Shown: positions 27,765 through 37,567, counted from the first letter of the stretch. The stretch is DNA of 64,000 nt from JBBIPA01 sp963820495 (GCA_963820495.1 CAWGAF010000001.1:868001-932000), one strand, 5' to 3'. Made by a program: numbers and translations. Notes: a model not told the origin generated them from the sequence alone.

Positions 27765-28397
27765 CTGTTTAAGTTTTCTCTTATTCCTAGAAAAAGGGAA
27801 AGATTTTTAGTTCTTTTGGAGCAGAGCGCCCAGAATATGCTTAAAATGGCCCAACAGTTCAAAGATGCTGGGCATATTTGGGAAAATGTTCCAGAAAGAG
27901 TAGGGATAATTACTGACCTGGAGAACGAGGGGGATGCTATTACTCACTTAATTATCCGTGAATTACACCGTAACTACATGACTCCGTTTGATCGTGAGGA
28001 TATTGTTCTACTGGCTAATTCCCTGGACGATGTAGCCGACTCCATCTATTCAGCAGCTGATGCCATGCTCCTCTATAAAGTAGACAGGCCTGGTAATAGA
28101 GCTAATCAGCTAGCCGATATTATTGTGCAGATAGTGGCAGAGGTGGAGACAGCAGTATCTGAACTGCGCAATCGTATTAACCAGAATCAGATTCTGGAGC
28201 GATGCAAGGAGATTAATCGTTTGGAAAACATGGCAGATGACATATACCGGTTGGCCTTGACTGAACTCTTTGCTGACTCAACAAATATTATCTACGTTAT
28301 CAAATGGCGCGAAATTTTCGAGCATATGGAGAGTGCCAGTGACAGATGTGAGGATGTAGCAAATATATTAGAAGGCGTGGCTCTCAAGTACGGCTAG
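27765..28397 (+). CDS. DUF47/PhoU-related phosphate accessory protein, probable CTG start
   Basis: About 210 aa. The strongest ribosome-binding site, AAGGAGG at 27751-27757, is 7 nt before a CTG at 27765, and the 17 residues added by that start (LFKFSLIPRKRERFLVL) match the usual DUF47 N-terminus. The first ordinary start codon, TTG at 27816, lacks such a site and cuts off the conserved segment. DUF47 proteins are all-helical, bind metal/phosphate and normally partner a Pit phosphate transporter. No pit gene is in the window; a phoU gene follows 133 nt downstream. Confidence 0.8.
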   Translation: MFKFSLIPRKRERFLVLLEQSAQNMLKMAQQFKDAGHIWENVPERVGIITDLENEGDAITHLIIRELHRNYMTPFDREDIVLLANSLDDVADSIYSAADAMLLYKVDRPGNRANQLADIIVQIVAEVETAVSELRNRINQNQILERCKEINRLENMADDIYRLALTELFADSTNIIYVIKWREIFEHMESASDRCEDVANILEGVALKYG

Positions 28398-28530
28398 GCT
28401 CCCAGACCAAACATGTGTTGTGCCTGAATCCAGGCGGATATGCTAATGCTCTTAATCGTAATAACATACGCAAACATATTAGGACGAAACCAGGGTTAGA
28501 TCTAGCTAAACCAACAAGGAGGTAATAACT

Positions 28531-29199
28531 ATGGAAACAGAGACGACTTTTCAAAAACGTTTACAGGAAACTCAACAAGATGTGGTGATTATGGGTAGCA
28601 TGGTCGAGAAGGCGATCGGCAACTCTATAGAAGCCTTAAAAAAGCGAAACTTAACTCTAGCGCACCAGGTAATCGCTGATGACTCCAAAATTAATGAGCA
28701 GCGTTTCACTATAGAGGACAAATGCATTGGGCTTCTTGACACTAAGCAGGCTGTGGTGATTGACCTGCACATTATTGTCGCTATTCTGAACATTATATCG
28801 GAACTGGAGCGAATCGGCGACTATGCCGAAGGAATTGCTAAGGTCGCGATTCTAATTGGCAACGAGCCACCCTTAAAACCACTGATTGATATCCCACGAA
28901 TGTCGGAGATTGTCATCGAGATGGTCAATAAAAGTCTTCAGTCCTTTATCAGCCGCGATGTGGAATTGGCAAAGAAAGTCATCAGTTTGGATGACACCGT
29001 GGACGCTCTCAATGATCAAATCTTTCGCGAACTCCTCACTTTTATGATGTTAGACGCAAAAACAATCACCCGTGCTGCCCGCCTCATGTGGGTTGGTCAC
29101 AACCTTGAGCGTGCTGCTGACAGGACGACTAATATCTGCGAACGTGTGGCGTTCCTAGTAAAAGGGAGGACGGAGGAATTAGGGGCTTCGAAGTACTAA
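28531..29199 (+). CDS. phoU: PhoU phosphate-signalling protein
   Basis: 222 aa, two repeated three-helix bundles. The repeat signatures are LHIIVAILNIISELERIGDYAEGI in the first half and MWVGHNLERAADRTTNICERV in the second; the E/D-x3-D metal-cluster residues are visible in both. PhoU links the Pst/Pit phosphate transporter to the PhoR kinase and restrains phosphate uptake. AAGGAGG precedes the ATG and an intrinsic terminator follows at 29273. No transporter or phoBR is in the window, so its partners lie elsewhere. Confidence 0.92.
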   Translation: METETTFQKRLQETQQDVVIMGSMVEKAIGNSIEALKKRNLTLAHQVIADDSKINEQRFTIEDKCIGLLDTKQAVVIDLHIIVAILNIISELERIGDYAEGIAKVAILIGNEPPLKPLIDIPRMSEIVIEMVNKSLQSFISRDVELAKKVISLDDTVDALNDQIFRELLTFMMLDAKTITRAARLMWVGHNLERAADRTTNICERVAFLVKGRTEELGASKY

Positions 29200-29272
29200 C
29201 GCCAACCGTCCAGTGCCCCTCCACCGGGCAACTTGCTTTATATATCTCTAGCTGTAAAAAATGACAAAGTGT

Positions 29273-29310
29273 GGTTCTCCAAGCTATTTTAGCTTGGAGA
29301 ACCCTTTTTT
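29273..29310 (+). terminator. Intrinsic terminator after phoU
   Basis: Perfect 14-bp arms at 29273-29286 and 29290-29303 with a TTT loop, then C and six T's. It closes the DUF47/phoU unit. Confidence 0.9.
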
Positions 29311-29853
29311 CACAGTTTTTAACAAATTAGGATGGATTTCTGGCTAATTTATTTGTTATCGAATACTCCAATTTGGCAGAACAAGCCCATACCGTCTCAG
29401 TTTAATTTCCTCTTCACCACGTTTCTTTCCGAGGTTCTCTGCAAAAACCAGATTATGCAAAAGCATCCGGTTTTTCAAGCTTCGTTTCCAATTGGTCTTT
29501 ATAAAGTGTCTAATTGGTCGTTATTTTGATAACATCAATCAGAATTAGCTATTAATTAAAGAATTTTGCCGAATCTTAGTGTTGCTGTTGTCATTGTTAC
29601 CAGAATGCTGCCAAATGTAATGGCATGACAATTTGGACAAAGCTTGGATGATTGTAACATTTCGTAGTTATAAAGACTTGCAGCACAACTCGATGAACTT
29701 TTGTATTGCTGCCAATTACATCAAGCCACTACTAACGTAGTATGAACCTTGTCTCAATCGAGTAGTATAAATATGTTATTATACTAGCTTATATTGTGTT
29801 AAAAGATTATTCAACAAGTAGTTTGCCGGCAAAGTAATGACTGATAAACGGGG
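29311..29853. other. Intergenic, no gene seen
   Basis: About 540 nt of AT-rich sequence. A 65-codon frame at 29332-29529 has no ribosome-binding site or domain and is not called. Confidence 0.4.
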
Positions 29854-31179
29854 ATGATCCCACCCCGGCACGAAGGTAAATTGAACAAGCTCAGGAAACA
29901 GAAGGAAGAACCAGGAGGCCTGCAGAACCTGTTTAGAGCGCTGCACTCCACGAACTATCGACTTTTTTTCATAGGGCAGGGTATATCGGTGATAGGCACC
30001 TGGATGCAGATGATCGCTATGAGCTGGCTTGTATACAGGATTACCGGTTCTGCATTTCTGCTCGGCATCGTAGGTTTTGCCAGTCAACTTCCTATCTTTC
30101 TTCTCGCCCCTTTTACGGGAGTGCTTGTTGACAGGTATAACCGTCAAAAAATCCTGATAATCACCCAATCTTTATCAATGTTCCAGGCTTTTGTATTGGC
30201 AACTCTGGTGTTGACCAATACGGTTACTGTCTGGGCAATAATAATCTTAAGCGTGTTTCTTGGACTGATCAACTCCATTGACATGCCGGCACGTCAGACC
30301 TTTGTGATCGATATGGTAGAACGTAGAGAAGACCTGAGTAATGCCATTGCCTTAAATTCCTCTCTGTTCAATGGAGCCAGACTTATCGGTCCAGCTATCG
30401 GCGGTATCTTAATTGCTGCGGTAGGCGAAGGTATTTGTTTTGCAATCAATGGTATAAGTTTTCTGGCAGTAATTTTCTGTCTACTGGCAATGCGACTTAG
30501 ACCACCAAAAATCGAAGTCAAGGAGTCCCGTATAGTGAGTGGACTGAAGGAAGGATTTTCCTATGCTTTTGGGTCTGCACCGATCCGCTACCTGATACTG
30601 CTTACCGTCCTGATCAGCCTCGTTGGCATGCCTTATACGGTGCTGATGCCGGTTTTTGCAGCTGAAATACTGCATGGAGACGCCAACACATTGGGTTTTC
30701 TCATGGCAGCTTCAGGCGTTGGAGCCCTCGCCGGAACGTTATATTTAGCCGCCAGAAAAAATGTGATGGGGCTGGGGAGACTTGTGGGGATAGCTTCAGG
30801 CATTTTTGGCGCTGGATTGATATTATTTTCTCTTTCACATCTCCTGGCACTTTCCCTTGTTTTGATGATTTTGACTGGCTTTGGCATGATCGTGCAGATT
30901 GCATCCAGCAACACCATTTTGCAGACTGTTGTCGATGATGATAAAAGGGGACGCGTCATGAGCATTTTCGTAATGGCATTTATCGGTATGGCACCGTTCG
31001 GTAGTCTATTGGCTGGTGGAGCAGCAACTGGTATAGGCGCTCCCAATACACTGATGATTGGAGGGGCTTGCTGTATTGTTGCTTCAATTTTCTTTTTTCT
31101 CAAGTTCAGATCTTTGAGAGTTGCACTCCATGCCACCTATGCGGAAAAAGCATCTTATTCAATAACACACACTGAATGA
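29854..31179 (+). CDS. MFS exporter, EntS/MFS_3 type
   Basis: 441 aa with 12 predicted helices. The N-terminal NLFRALHSTNYRLFFIGQGI and the motif VDRYNRQKILI after TM2 are typical of the MFS_3 group (enterobactin exporter EntS and relatives). These export siderophores or hydrophobic compounds by proton antiport. The start has no strong ribosome-binding site; ATG 29854 gives a family-like length. It is monocistronic. Confidence 0.85.
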   Translation: MIPPRHEGKLNKLRKQKEEPGGLQNLFRALHSTNYRLFFIGQGISVIGTWMQMIAMSWLVYRITGSAFLLGIVGFASQLPIFLLAPFTGVLVDRYNRQKILIITQSLSMFQAFVLATLVLTNTVTVWAIIILSVFLGLINSIDMPARQTFVIDMVERREDLSNAIALNSSLFNGARLIGPAIGGILIAAVGEGICFAINGISFLAVIFCLLAMRLRPPKIEVKESRIVSGLKEGFSYAFGSAPIRYLILLTVLISLVGMPYTVLMPVFAAEILHGDANTLGFLMAASGVGALAGTLYLAARKNVMGLGRLVGIASGIFGAGLILFSLSHLLALSLVLMILTGFGMIVQIASSNTILQTVVDDDKRGRVMSIFVMAFIGMAPFGSLLAGGAATGIGAPNTLMIGGACCIVASIFFFLKFRSLRVALHATYAEKASYSITHTE

Positions 31180-31552
31180 ATTCATGGTTTCTGCTACATG
31201 AAATACATTAATGGTCTTTGTTAAAATCTATGAGATCAGGAAATGATTCGATGCAATGTTACTATTGAATTACTTATTGTTCCTTGTGATTGATTAGCGA
31301 GATAGGATGGTTAAATAGTTTGGTGATTTAGCTTTTTTCTTTAGATTCTGTTTCACTTCAAGTGGTATACCATTTTCATTAAGCAATACATTTATTTAAT
31401 GCTTAATAGAAAAGTATTTATTGGTCAGTTCTTGGGTTTTGTTTGGCTCAAGATATACCGTCTGATAAACAACCAGTTCACATAAGACAATCTGTTGTCT
31501 ATCCAAAAATTTTGTTTTAAATATGCTTATGTTTTTGGACTGGATTGACTAT
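31180..31552. other. Intergenic, no gene seen
   Basis: About 370 nt of AT-rich sequence with no coding frame, RNA or repeat recognised. Confidence 0.4.
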
Positions 31553-31785
31553 TTATTTCTTTGCTGCCTTGGCTTTAGCCTTCTTTGCCTTCATGGGCTT
31601 CCCACAGCAGATGTGATGTCACAGACGTCAACACAACCACAAGCTTCGTCTACCGACACTACCAGACCACATAACTGACATTCATAAGAATCGCCCTTTT
31701 TAGTTTTTCCCGTCGGTTTTTTTGCCGCTACAGCTTTCTTAGCTGGAGTTGCCTTCTTTTTTGCGGTCATTTTCTTTACTGCCAT
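31553..31785 (-). pseudogene. Lys/Ala-rich zinc-ribbon gene broken by a 5-bp duplication
   Basis: The product starts at the ATG at 31785 behind AAAAAGGAGG (the frame is open to 31848). It has a histone-H1-like basic N-terminus (AVKKMTAKKKATPAKKAVAA) and a rubredoxin-like knuckle (CQLCGLVVSVDEACGC). At 31610-31619 ACATC is present twice in tandem; this +5 shift leads to a stop at 31591-31593. Removing one copy restores VCDICCGKPMKAKK and a Lys/Ala-rich tail to a TAA at 31553-31555. Either the gene has been inactivated, the shift is phase-variable, or the read carries an assembly error. In the shifted version the second Cys pair is lost. Confidence 0.75.
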
Positions 31786-31877
31786 ATTGTTCCTCCTTTT
31801 TGGTGATTTGTTTACATGTCGCATCCGACTCCAGGCTGAATATTGCATAAACCGGTTGTTTAATATAAGCTCAAGGT

Positions 31878-32306
31878 ATGATTCATGTAACCCGTTCGCT
31901 AGCGATCAATGAGAATGAGATCCAAGAGGAGTTCATCCGGACTTCCGGGCCAGGGGGCCAGAATGTCAACAAAGTCGCCACTGGTGTCCAGCTTCGCTTT
32001 GATGTGGCTCACTCCCCCTCGTTGCCCGATAAAGTCCGCGAAAGTTTATTTTCTTTAGCCCGCAAACGAATTACTAAAGAAGGTATACTTATCTTGGATG
32101 CCCGACGGTTCCGCACTCAGGGAGCTAATCGTCAAGATGCTATGGAACGTCTTGTAGAGTTAATCCGCAAGGCAGCACAAAAGCCCAAAATCCGCCGAAA
32201 GACAAGGCCTACGCTCAGTTCAAAAATGCTTCGGTTAGAGAACAAGCACCGCCGTGCTGAGACTAAACGCTTACGCCGTTCAATCCCGGAAACGGCTGAC
32301 GGATAA
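31878..32306 (+). CDS. arfB: ArfB-like ribosome-rescue peptidyl-tRNA hydrolase
   Basis: 142 aa. The GGQ domain is present: SGPGGQNVNK at residues 24-33 in the usual N-terminal position. The C-terminus is a basic tail (KRLRRS) that in ArfB inserts into the mRNA channel of stalled ribosomes. ArfB (YaeJ) hydrolyses peptidyl-tRNA on non-stop ribosomes. Length and architecture match the family. It diverges from the zinc-ribbon gene. Confidence 0.92.
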   Translation: MIHVTRSLAINENEIQEEFIRTSGPGGQNVNKVATGVQLRFDVAHSPSLPDKVRESLFSLARKRITKEGILILDARRFRTQGANRQDAMERLVELIRKAAQKPKIRRKTRPTLSSKMLRLENKHRRAETKRLRRSIPETADG

Positions 32307-32721
32307 TAAATTAGCTATATCTACACACAATATGGTAGGTGGTGCTTCGTTTTACCAGCATGAACGAGCTTCAGTATTGTAGGGGCGAATCTACGTGGCT
32401 GCTCCCTGGCTTCACGTGGCTCACCAGGACTAACCCCCGCCCCAGGGACCTATCTTTTTTAGCCTCGTGAAGGAACGGAAGCTAGTCCCGGAGCGTTCTA
32501 ACCTAATAGAAAAACCTAATAGGGTTTATCCTGGTAATTATACCGATACAGATTAATCAGGAAAAGAGCCTACGGCGCATGTTTTTGATACTTTTGGTTC
32601 TTGTTACATACTGTATGCTGTATTAGAATTTCTAATAAGATGTAAACATTTATCAAATTGTGAATTATTTGAAGGCTCATAATTCAGGGCTGTGATGGCC
32701 TGAATTATTGACTTAGCAAAT
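32307..32721. other. Intergenic with short repeat-like sequence
   Basis: About 415 nt. A GC-rich stretch at about 32380-32450 (TAGGGGCGAATCTACGTGGC start) looks like a decayed dispersed repeat, and AACCTAATAG occurs twice near 32500. No gene is seen. Confidence 0.3.
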
Positions 32722-33819
32722 ATGAATAGATTGATACTTGTATTTTTTGCAATTTTATTATTGACTGTATTATTTGGCTGTGGCCAATTTTCTCCCGTTG
32801 ATACATCTAAGCCCCCTGCTCCCGTATCGTTACCGCTGGCTCAAAATGATTCCACTTCTCCTGAAGATGCCAACGTTGCTACATCTGAGACTCCTGCTCC
32901 TGGACCGTTACCGCTGGCTCACATTGATTCCATTTCTCCTGGAGAGGCTACAGAAGGACAACGAATTACATTTCGAGGACATGGAACTCCTCAAGGTGGA
33001 GACATAGTGGCATATAGCTGGCGTTCTAGTTTGGATGGAGATCTGAACACTCTGCCTGAATTTGTAACTCCAAGATTATCCGCAGGAGAGCATATTATCT
33101 ATTTCAAAGTCCAGGATAATAACGGAAGGTGGTCAGATGAAGATACGAAAAGAATTAACATTCTTAATGCCACACCGATTGATGCCGATGTTACAGTCAC
33201 GGCTAGTCTATACAAGATAACAAAGGTAAAGATAAGCGGGCCAGCAGGGATTGTTAGCTGTTCTTTCCCCTTAACCTTGGATTTTTCGGGCCTTATTACT
33301 ACGGACGGACCGTGTACAGTTGACTATCAATGGGAACGAAGCGACGACGTTGTTAGTGCAAAGCAAAGCATAACTACTTATGTGCCTTGCACGTCGAGTG
33401 TGACCTATTCATTTCCCGTAACCAAAGCCGGCAATTACAGTGTACGATTACATACGTTAACACCAAATGAAATGCTTACACCATATTTCTTTGTCTCCGT
33501 CACCTGCATCGATGGCGTTATTACGGATGTCACGTCTACCAGCGTATCTACTTCTGGTATCAATGACTGTCCAGTTACAGTCTATTTCTCTTATTCCATC
33601 ACTATGGACGGCCCCGGTACTGTGACATACTTATGGTTACGAAGCGATGGAATAGCAACACCAACATACGACTTAGCCTTTGCAGCAGCCTGTACGCAGA
33701 CTCTAAGCTATACCTGGCAGATAAATAGCTCTGGAACATATTGGGTGCGACTACATACTATAAAACCTAATATCATGGAGACAACAAATTATCTTCCCGT
33801 GTCCCCACATTGTGAGTAA
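32722..33819 (+). CDS. Lipoprotein with PKD-like domain and two repeated beta domains
   Basis: 365 aa. A signal peptide with lipobox (LTVLFGC, Cys at about 20) anchors it to the outer face of the membrane. A Pro/Ser/Thr-rich linker holding two copies of a PAP-S/G-LPLA segment leads to a PKD-like domain at about 75-150 (ISPGEATEGQRITFRGHGTP). Residues about 155-255 and 260-360 are two similar domains, each with a Cys pair (VSCSFPLTLDFSG / NDCPVTVYFSYS) and Y-x-W-x-R-S-D. A surface binding role is inferred from architecture only. Confidence 0.75.
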   Translation: MNRLILVFFAILLLTVLFGCGQFSPVDTSKPPAPVSLPLAQNDSTSPEDANVATSETPAPGPLPLAHIDSISPGEATEGQRITFRGHGTPQGGDIVAYSWRSSLDGDLNTLPEFVTPRLSAGEHIIYFKVQDNNGRWSDEDTKRINILNATPIDADVTVTASLYKITKVKISGPAGIVSCSFPLTLDFSGLITTDGPCTVDYQWERSDDVVSAKQSITTYVPCTSSVTYSFPVTKAGNYSVRLHTLTPNEMLTPYFFVSVTCIDGVITDVTSTSVSTSGINDCPVTVYFSYSITMDGPGTVTYLWLRSDGIATPTYDLAFAAACTQTLSYTWQINSSGTYWVRLHTIKPNIMETTNYLPVSPHCE

Positions 33820-33900
33820 ATTCTTGTTGCTCGCATTTGACCTGTCTAACAACAGTATTGGACAGATTTTTGGGGGCGCGTCAATAGAGGTCCAGTAATT

Positions 33901-34566
33901 ATGAGGGCAAATGATAAAGATATAGAGATTATCAGGCATTCTCCAGATAAGCATACAATCATTTCAAATGGCGGCATTGAAATAAGCTATAAAGGCATAA
34001 CTGTAAGCGGCAACACATCAGGAGAAGGTTATGTCTATCTGGTAGTGGATTGTTCTGGGAGCATGAAGGGAAACAAGCTGGAGCAAGCTAAGAAAGGCGC
34101 ACTGAGTTTTGCCAAAGATGCTCTAAGCAAAGGTTACTACACTGGTCTAATTCAATTTCACACGTGGGCTACGCTTCTCTGTGAGCCTCAAAAAGAAACT
34201 TCAATTCTCCAAAAACACATAGCAATGTTGACCCTCGGTGCCAGGACCAACGTCGCAGAGGCTATCCACCTTGCTCACGAACAACTAAAAATGAAGAAAG
34301 CACCACGGGTAATGGTTATTGTCACGGACGGCATGCCTAACGGCCCTGGTGACCCTCAAGCCAGTTTGAGAGCCGCTGAGATTGCCAAGAAAGATGGTAT
34401 CGATATAATCGTTATTGGTACAGATGATGCCGACCAAAATTTTCTCCAAAAACTTGCTTCAAGGTCGGAATTAGGAATGAAAGTTTCCAGGCAAAATCTA
34501 GAGCTGACCATTACTTCATCGGCAAAATTACTACCGCCAGGTAGCAAATTAAGAACTCAAAAATAA
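33901..34566 (+). CDS. VWA-domain protein
   Basis: 221 aa. The MIDAS motif is intact: D-C-S-G-S at 50-54 (LVVDCSGSMKG), a Thr near 117 (GARTNVAEAI) and Asp in VIVTDGMPNG. VWA domains bind protein partners through a divalent metal. No signal peptide or membrane span, so cytoplasmic. The next gene, a J-domain membrane protein, starts 12 nt after its stop; the two are almost certainly co-translated and may act together. Confidence 0.85.
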   Translation: MRANDKDIEIIRHSPDKHTIISNGGIEISYKGITVSGNTSGEGYVYLVVDCSGSMKGNKLEQAKKGALSFAKDALSKGYYTGLIQFHTWATLLCEPQKETSILQKHIAMLTLGARTNVAEAIHLAHEQLKMKKAPRVMVIVTDGMPNGPGDPQASLRAAEIAKKDGIDIIVIGTDDADQNFLQKLASRSELGMKVSRQNLELTITSSAKLLPPGSKLRTQK

Positions 34567-34578
34567 GGCGAGCTGATA

Positions 34579-35958
34579 ATGCAAATTTTTGAAGACTACT
34601 ACGGAATACTAGGAGTTAATCCTGAAGCTACTCCTTCGGAAATCAAGAGGGCATACAGAGATAAATACTGGATTCTATCTCCTGACCGAATGAGAGGTGC
34701 TCCAGTATCAGCTATAGAACAAGCCGAAAAAGAACTCAAAAAGGTAAATAATGCATATGAGATTCTTAAAGATCCCGACAAGAGAAAGGAATACCATTCT
34801 CAATGGCTAAAACAAAAAGCCAAGCCAAAACCCGTAGTTAAGCCATCACATATTGATTTCAGCAACATGGATCCAGGAAAAACGAGTAGAAAGAGTTTTA
34901 TGATTGAGAATCTTGGTGGCCCCTACACCAAATTATGGATTAGCAATCCCGATTCCTGGCTCAAGGTTGTTAGTTGGCATTCTCTGAAACAGGAAGAATT
35001 GCCTTTAGAAGTAGAAATTGAAGCAACAGGGTCAAGCTGGGGGCAAACCAGCGCGGAATATATCAAGGTTAAATTAGACGATGAAGAAACCCAGGTCAAT
35101 ATTAACTTAACTACAAATATAGCCCAAACGCTGGAAAAGTTGAAAGGTAGTGAAAAACCTCCACCTGGAGGTCGTGGCCATGCTATCCACATGTCACCGA
35201 AATTTGTGCTGGGTTTCATATTTCTTGCTTTGATTTTATTTGCAGTTATCAAATTGATGACTTCGTCAGCTGGTCCAACAGGGGGTTCTCCAGCTACCAC
35301 TACTCCAGCCATATCTACTCCACCTGTGGCAACAAATACAAAAAGCAATGACAGCCCAACGACACCTTCCGTGCAAGCTGAAATACCAAAATTTAAAGTT
35401 ATCTCTCTTTTGCCCATCGCGAATTTTAGTTCGACTGCAACTAATTTACCCTATGGCGATCAAGTATATTATGGAGTTCCTTTTACAACCTCCAAAGAAA
35501 GAATATTTTCTACTCAATATGGAGACTCATCCTTTCCTATTGAAGGAACTCTACAAACAGATATCTCCCGTCCTCAAAAAGTTTATGTTTTGATTAATGC
35601 CACAAATGCATATCGGGAGTTTTTAAATAAACAGATCGGCAAAATAACACTAGTATTCGACAATGGTATTATGGAAGAAACGCCATTGATTGTAGGTGCG
35701 AATGTTCGTGAACATACAATAGACACAACATATGGCGATGTGGTAAGAACTGTAACTGATTCAGCCAATAAATTAGCTTGGCAAGGGACAAGTTCTGGAA
35801 CACTAGTAGCAATTGATATGCTAACCCTTCCTATTGGTTCCAGCAACCAGGCCCGTTCACTAAAACAAATTATTATTACAGATACATCAAATTTAACCGC
35901 CAATTCACCAGATCCAGGATTGATACTTTGGGGAGTAACAATTTCTTATATTGAATAA
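34579..35958 (+). CDS. J-domain-like protein with transmembrane segment and C-terminal beta domain
   Basis: 459 aa. Residues 6-75 have the J-domain layout (DYYGILGVNPEATPSEIKRA and NNAYEILKDPDKRKEY), but the essential His-Pro-Asp is S34-P35-D36, so DnaK stimulation is unlikely by the usual mechanism. Residues about 90-190 form a beta-rich domain, 209-227 a membrane helix, 228-265 a Pro/Thr/Ser linker and the last ~190 residues a beta-rich domain resembling carbohydrate-binding (NPCBM-like) folds. Topology would place the J-like and middle domains in the cytoplasm and the C-terminus outside. It is paired with the upstream VWA gene. Confidence 0.75.
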   Translation: MQIFEDYYGILGVNPEATPSEIKRAYRDKYWILSPDRMRGAPVSAIEQAEKELKKVNNAYEILKDPDKRKEYHSQWLKQKAKPKPVVKPSHIDFSNMDPGKTSRKSFMIENLGGPYTKLWISNPDSWLKVVSWHSLKQEELPLEVEIEATGSSWGQTSAEYIKVKLDDEETQVNINLTTNIAQTLEKLKGSEKPPPGGRGHAIHMSPKFVLGFIFLALILFAVIKLMTSSAGPTGGSPATTTPAISTPPVATNTKSNDSPTTPSVQAEIPKFKVISLLPIANFSSTATNLPYGDQVYYGVPFTTSKERIFSTQYGDSSFPIEGTLQTDISRPQKVYVLINATNAYREFLNKQIGKITLVFDNGIMEETPLIVGANVREHTIDTTYGDVVRTVTDSANKLAWQGTSSGTLVAIDMLTLPIGSSNQARSLKQIIITDTSNLTANSPDPGLILWGVTISYIE

Positions 35959-36194
35959 CTCCACGTCAATTCAAAATACATCGCTGCCACCAGCAGCAAC
36001 AATGATTCATTACATTTTCGATACACCTAGCCAAAAGCCAAGCCGATTTTGGTATCACAAATAAAGCGCAAAAATGGGCTAAAATCCCTGTTAGGTCAGG
36101 CTTTTTTACCGATTTTTTACCGGATATTTACTGTTTTTTTTATAGTCTGTAGCTATAATTATCCTAAAAGAATATCAACTATTAGTAAGATGAC

Positions 36195-36863
36195 ATGATT
36201 AATATTACTATGAGCTTGTCTGAACTTATTGTCACTATTTTAATAGCCGCAATTGTTGCTGTGGTTTTTTATTACGTATTTCAAGATAAAATTAGACGGA
36301 AGAAAGAAGAGAAACTTAAAATACAACCAAAAATAATGGTAGATGAAATCATGCCGAATTTGGATATTATTAAAGCCCCTGGAAGCCCGACTGTTAAATG
36401 CAGACCTACTATTTCTCTCAAAATTGAAAATATCGGTTTGGGGCGTGCTATGAATGTGAAAATAGATGGATATGCGGTGTTTGGCATTGATGCGCCAGAT
36501 AAATTCATAGCTAGCTGTTTTTATTTCTCGAATAGCCCACAAAATGGAGCTTATTCAATTAATAATATGTCAATCCAGGGAGATAGTGGGCCACAAACGA
36601 TTAATTTATACACACATGGATATGCAGTATCCGATGAAGCCATTGAGGAGGGCATTAGACTTCGAATCAGCTATACAGATATTTATAACAATGGAAACTA
36701 CATAGATACTTATGATAAAGATAGCTGTATAAAGGCAGCGCCTGGCTTAGCTATATCATGTAAAAAGACATTAGATAGAGAAATTAAGTGCCTCATTTGG
36801 CCAGATAGTGAGCCTATTTACCTGGATTCTCGACCAAATAGACATACTAGAAATGGTTCCTGA
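36195..36863 (+). CDS. Membrane-anchored hypothetical protein
   Basis: 222 aa. One membrane helix at about 10-30 (IVTILIAAIVAVVFYYVF) is followed by a basic stretch (KIRRKKEEK) and a beta-rich soluble domain with LKIENIGLGRAMNVKIDG, a pattern common in CARDB-like or DUF-type domains. The positive-inside rule puts the domain in the cytoplasm. No family recognised. Confidence 0.6.
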   Translation: MINITMSLSELIVTILIAAIVAVVFYYVFQDKIRRKKEEKLKIQPKIMVDEIMPNLDIIKAPGSPTVKCRPTISLKIENIGLGRAMNVKIDGYAVFGIDAPDKFIASCFYFSNSPQNGAYSINNMSIQGDSGPQTINLYTHGYAVSDEAIEEGIRLRISYTDIYNNGNYIDTYDKDSCIKAAPGLAISCKKTLDREIKCLIWPDSEPIYLDSRPNRHTRNGS

Positions 36864-37174
36864 CCAGCGTATATACTAAATTCTATGCCAGCATAGCTTA
36901 CGGAATTGGACACTTTGAATATAGTTAAAGCCAGTTCCGTTGTTTATCTTGTTAATCAGATAAATTCTACAATTAGTAATATGGCCAGTTCATCCTTTCT
37001 CATAGAGGCAATCGACCTAAAGACCACAGGAAGGCAAATTTAGTCGTCGTTCGAATGAGCATTTTGAATCGGCACTCATCTGGATTAATACAATCAGATT
37101 AACAGAGCGATCGACACTGGGATGCTATTATTAGTATGATATAATATCTCTGACAAAAGCAAGGAGATAGAGAA
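36864..37174. other. Intergenic with a -10-like element
   Basis: About 310 nt with no gene. TATAAT occurs in GATATAATATC near 37140, about 35 nt before the small zinc-ribbon gene, and may be its promoter. Confidence 0.35.
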
Positions 37175-37330
37175 GTGAGCGATGAAACTTATCTAGAAGC
37201 TGTAATTTGCGGGAACTGCAATTTTAAAGGCAAAGTTACTATTCCTAAGGGGAAACTAGTGAAAGAAGCCCCTTGTCCCAAATGTGGAAATAAGACATTG
37301 CGCGAGGCACTCCCAGGCGAGGTGACTTAG
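37175..37330 (+). CDS. Small zinc-ribbon protein (51 aa)
   Basis: It begins at a GTG with AAGGAG 8 nt upstream. The translation carries two cysteine knuckles, CGNC and CPKCGNK, separated by about 20 residues, a minimal zinc ribbon. The acidic/basic balance and length suggest a metal-binding or nucleic-acid-binding accessory protein. It has no neighbour in an obvious operon. Confidence 0.7.
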   Translation: MSDETYLEAVICGNCNFKGKVTIPKGKLVKEAPCPKCGNKTLREALPGEVT

Positions 37331-37567
37331 TTCCAGGGAAATCGATTGCAGGTCTCAGACACTTGCGTCAGTAGTCAAGAATACAACATGCTTGCTGTGG
37401 ATACGCAGGTAACACGAAAGCTTTGAACTTAAGCGGAGGTGGCAATAGTAATCGCTAGAATGCAAGATTCTGCGGTCTTATTTAACCATAAGCGAATTGG
37501 GCAGGGTGTGCCGAAGTATATAGCAGTTGTGCCATTCTTTTTGAATTAGTATGGATTAGCAGACAGT

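Noticed and set aside
29332..29529. 65-codon plus-strand frame after the phoU terminator
   Set aside because: No start signal or domain; AT-rich chance frame.
30633..31136. 167-codon minus-strand frame over the MFS exporter
   Set aside because: Composition and position are those of a shadow of the exporter helices.
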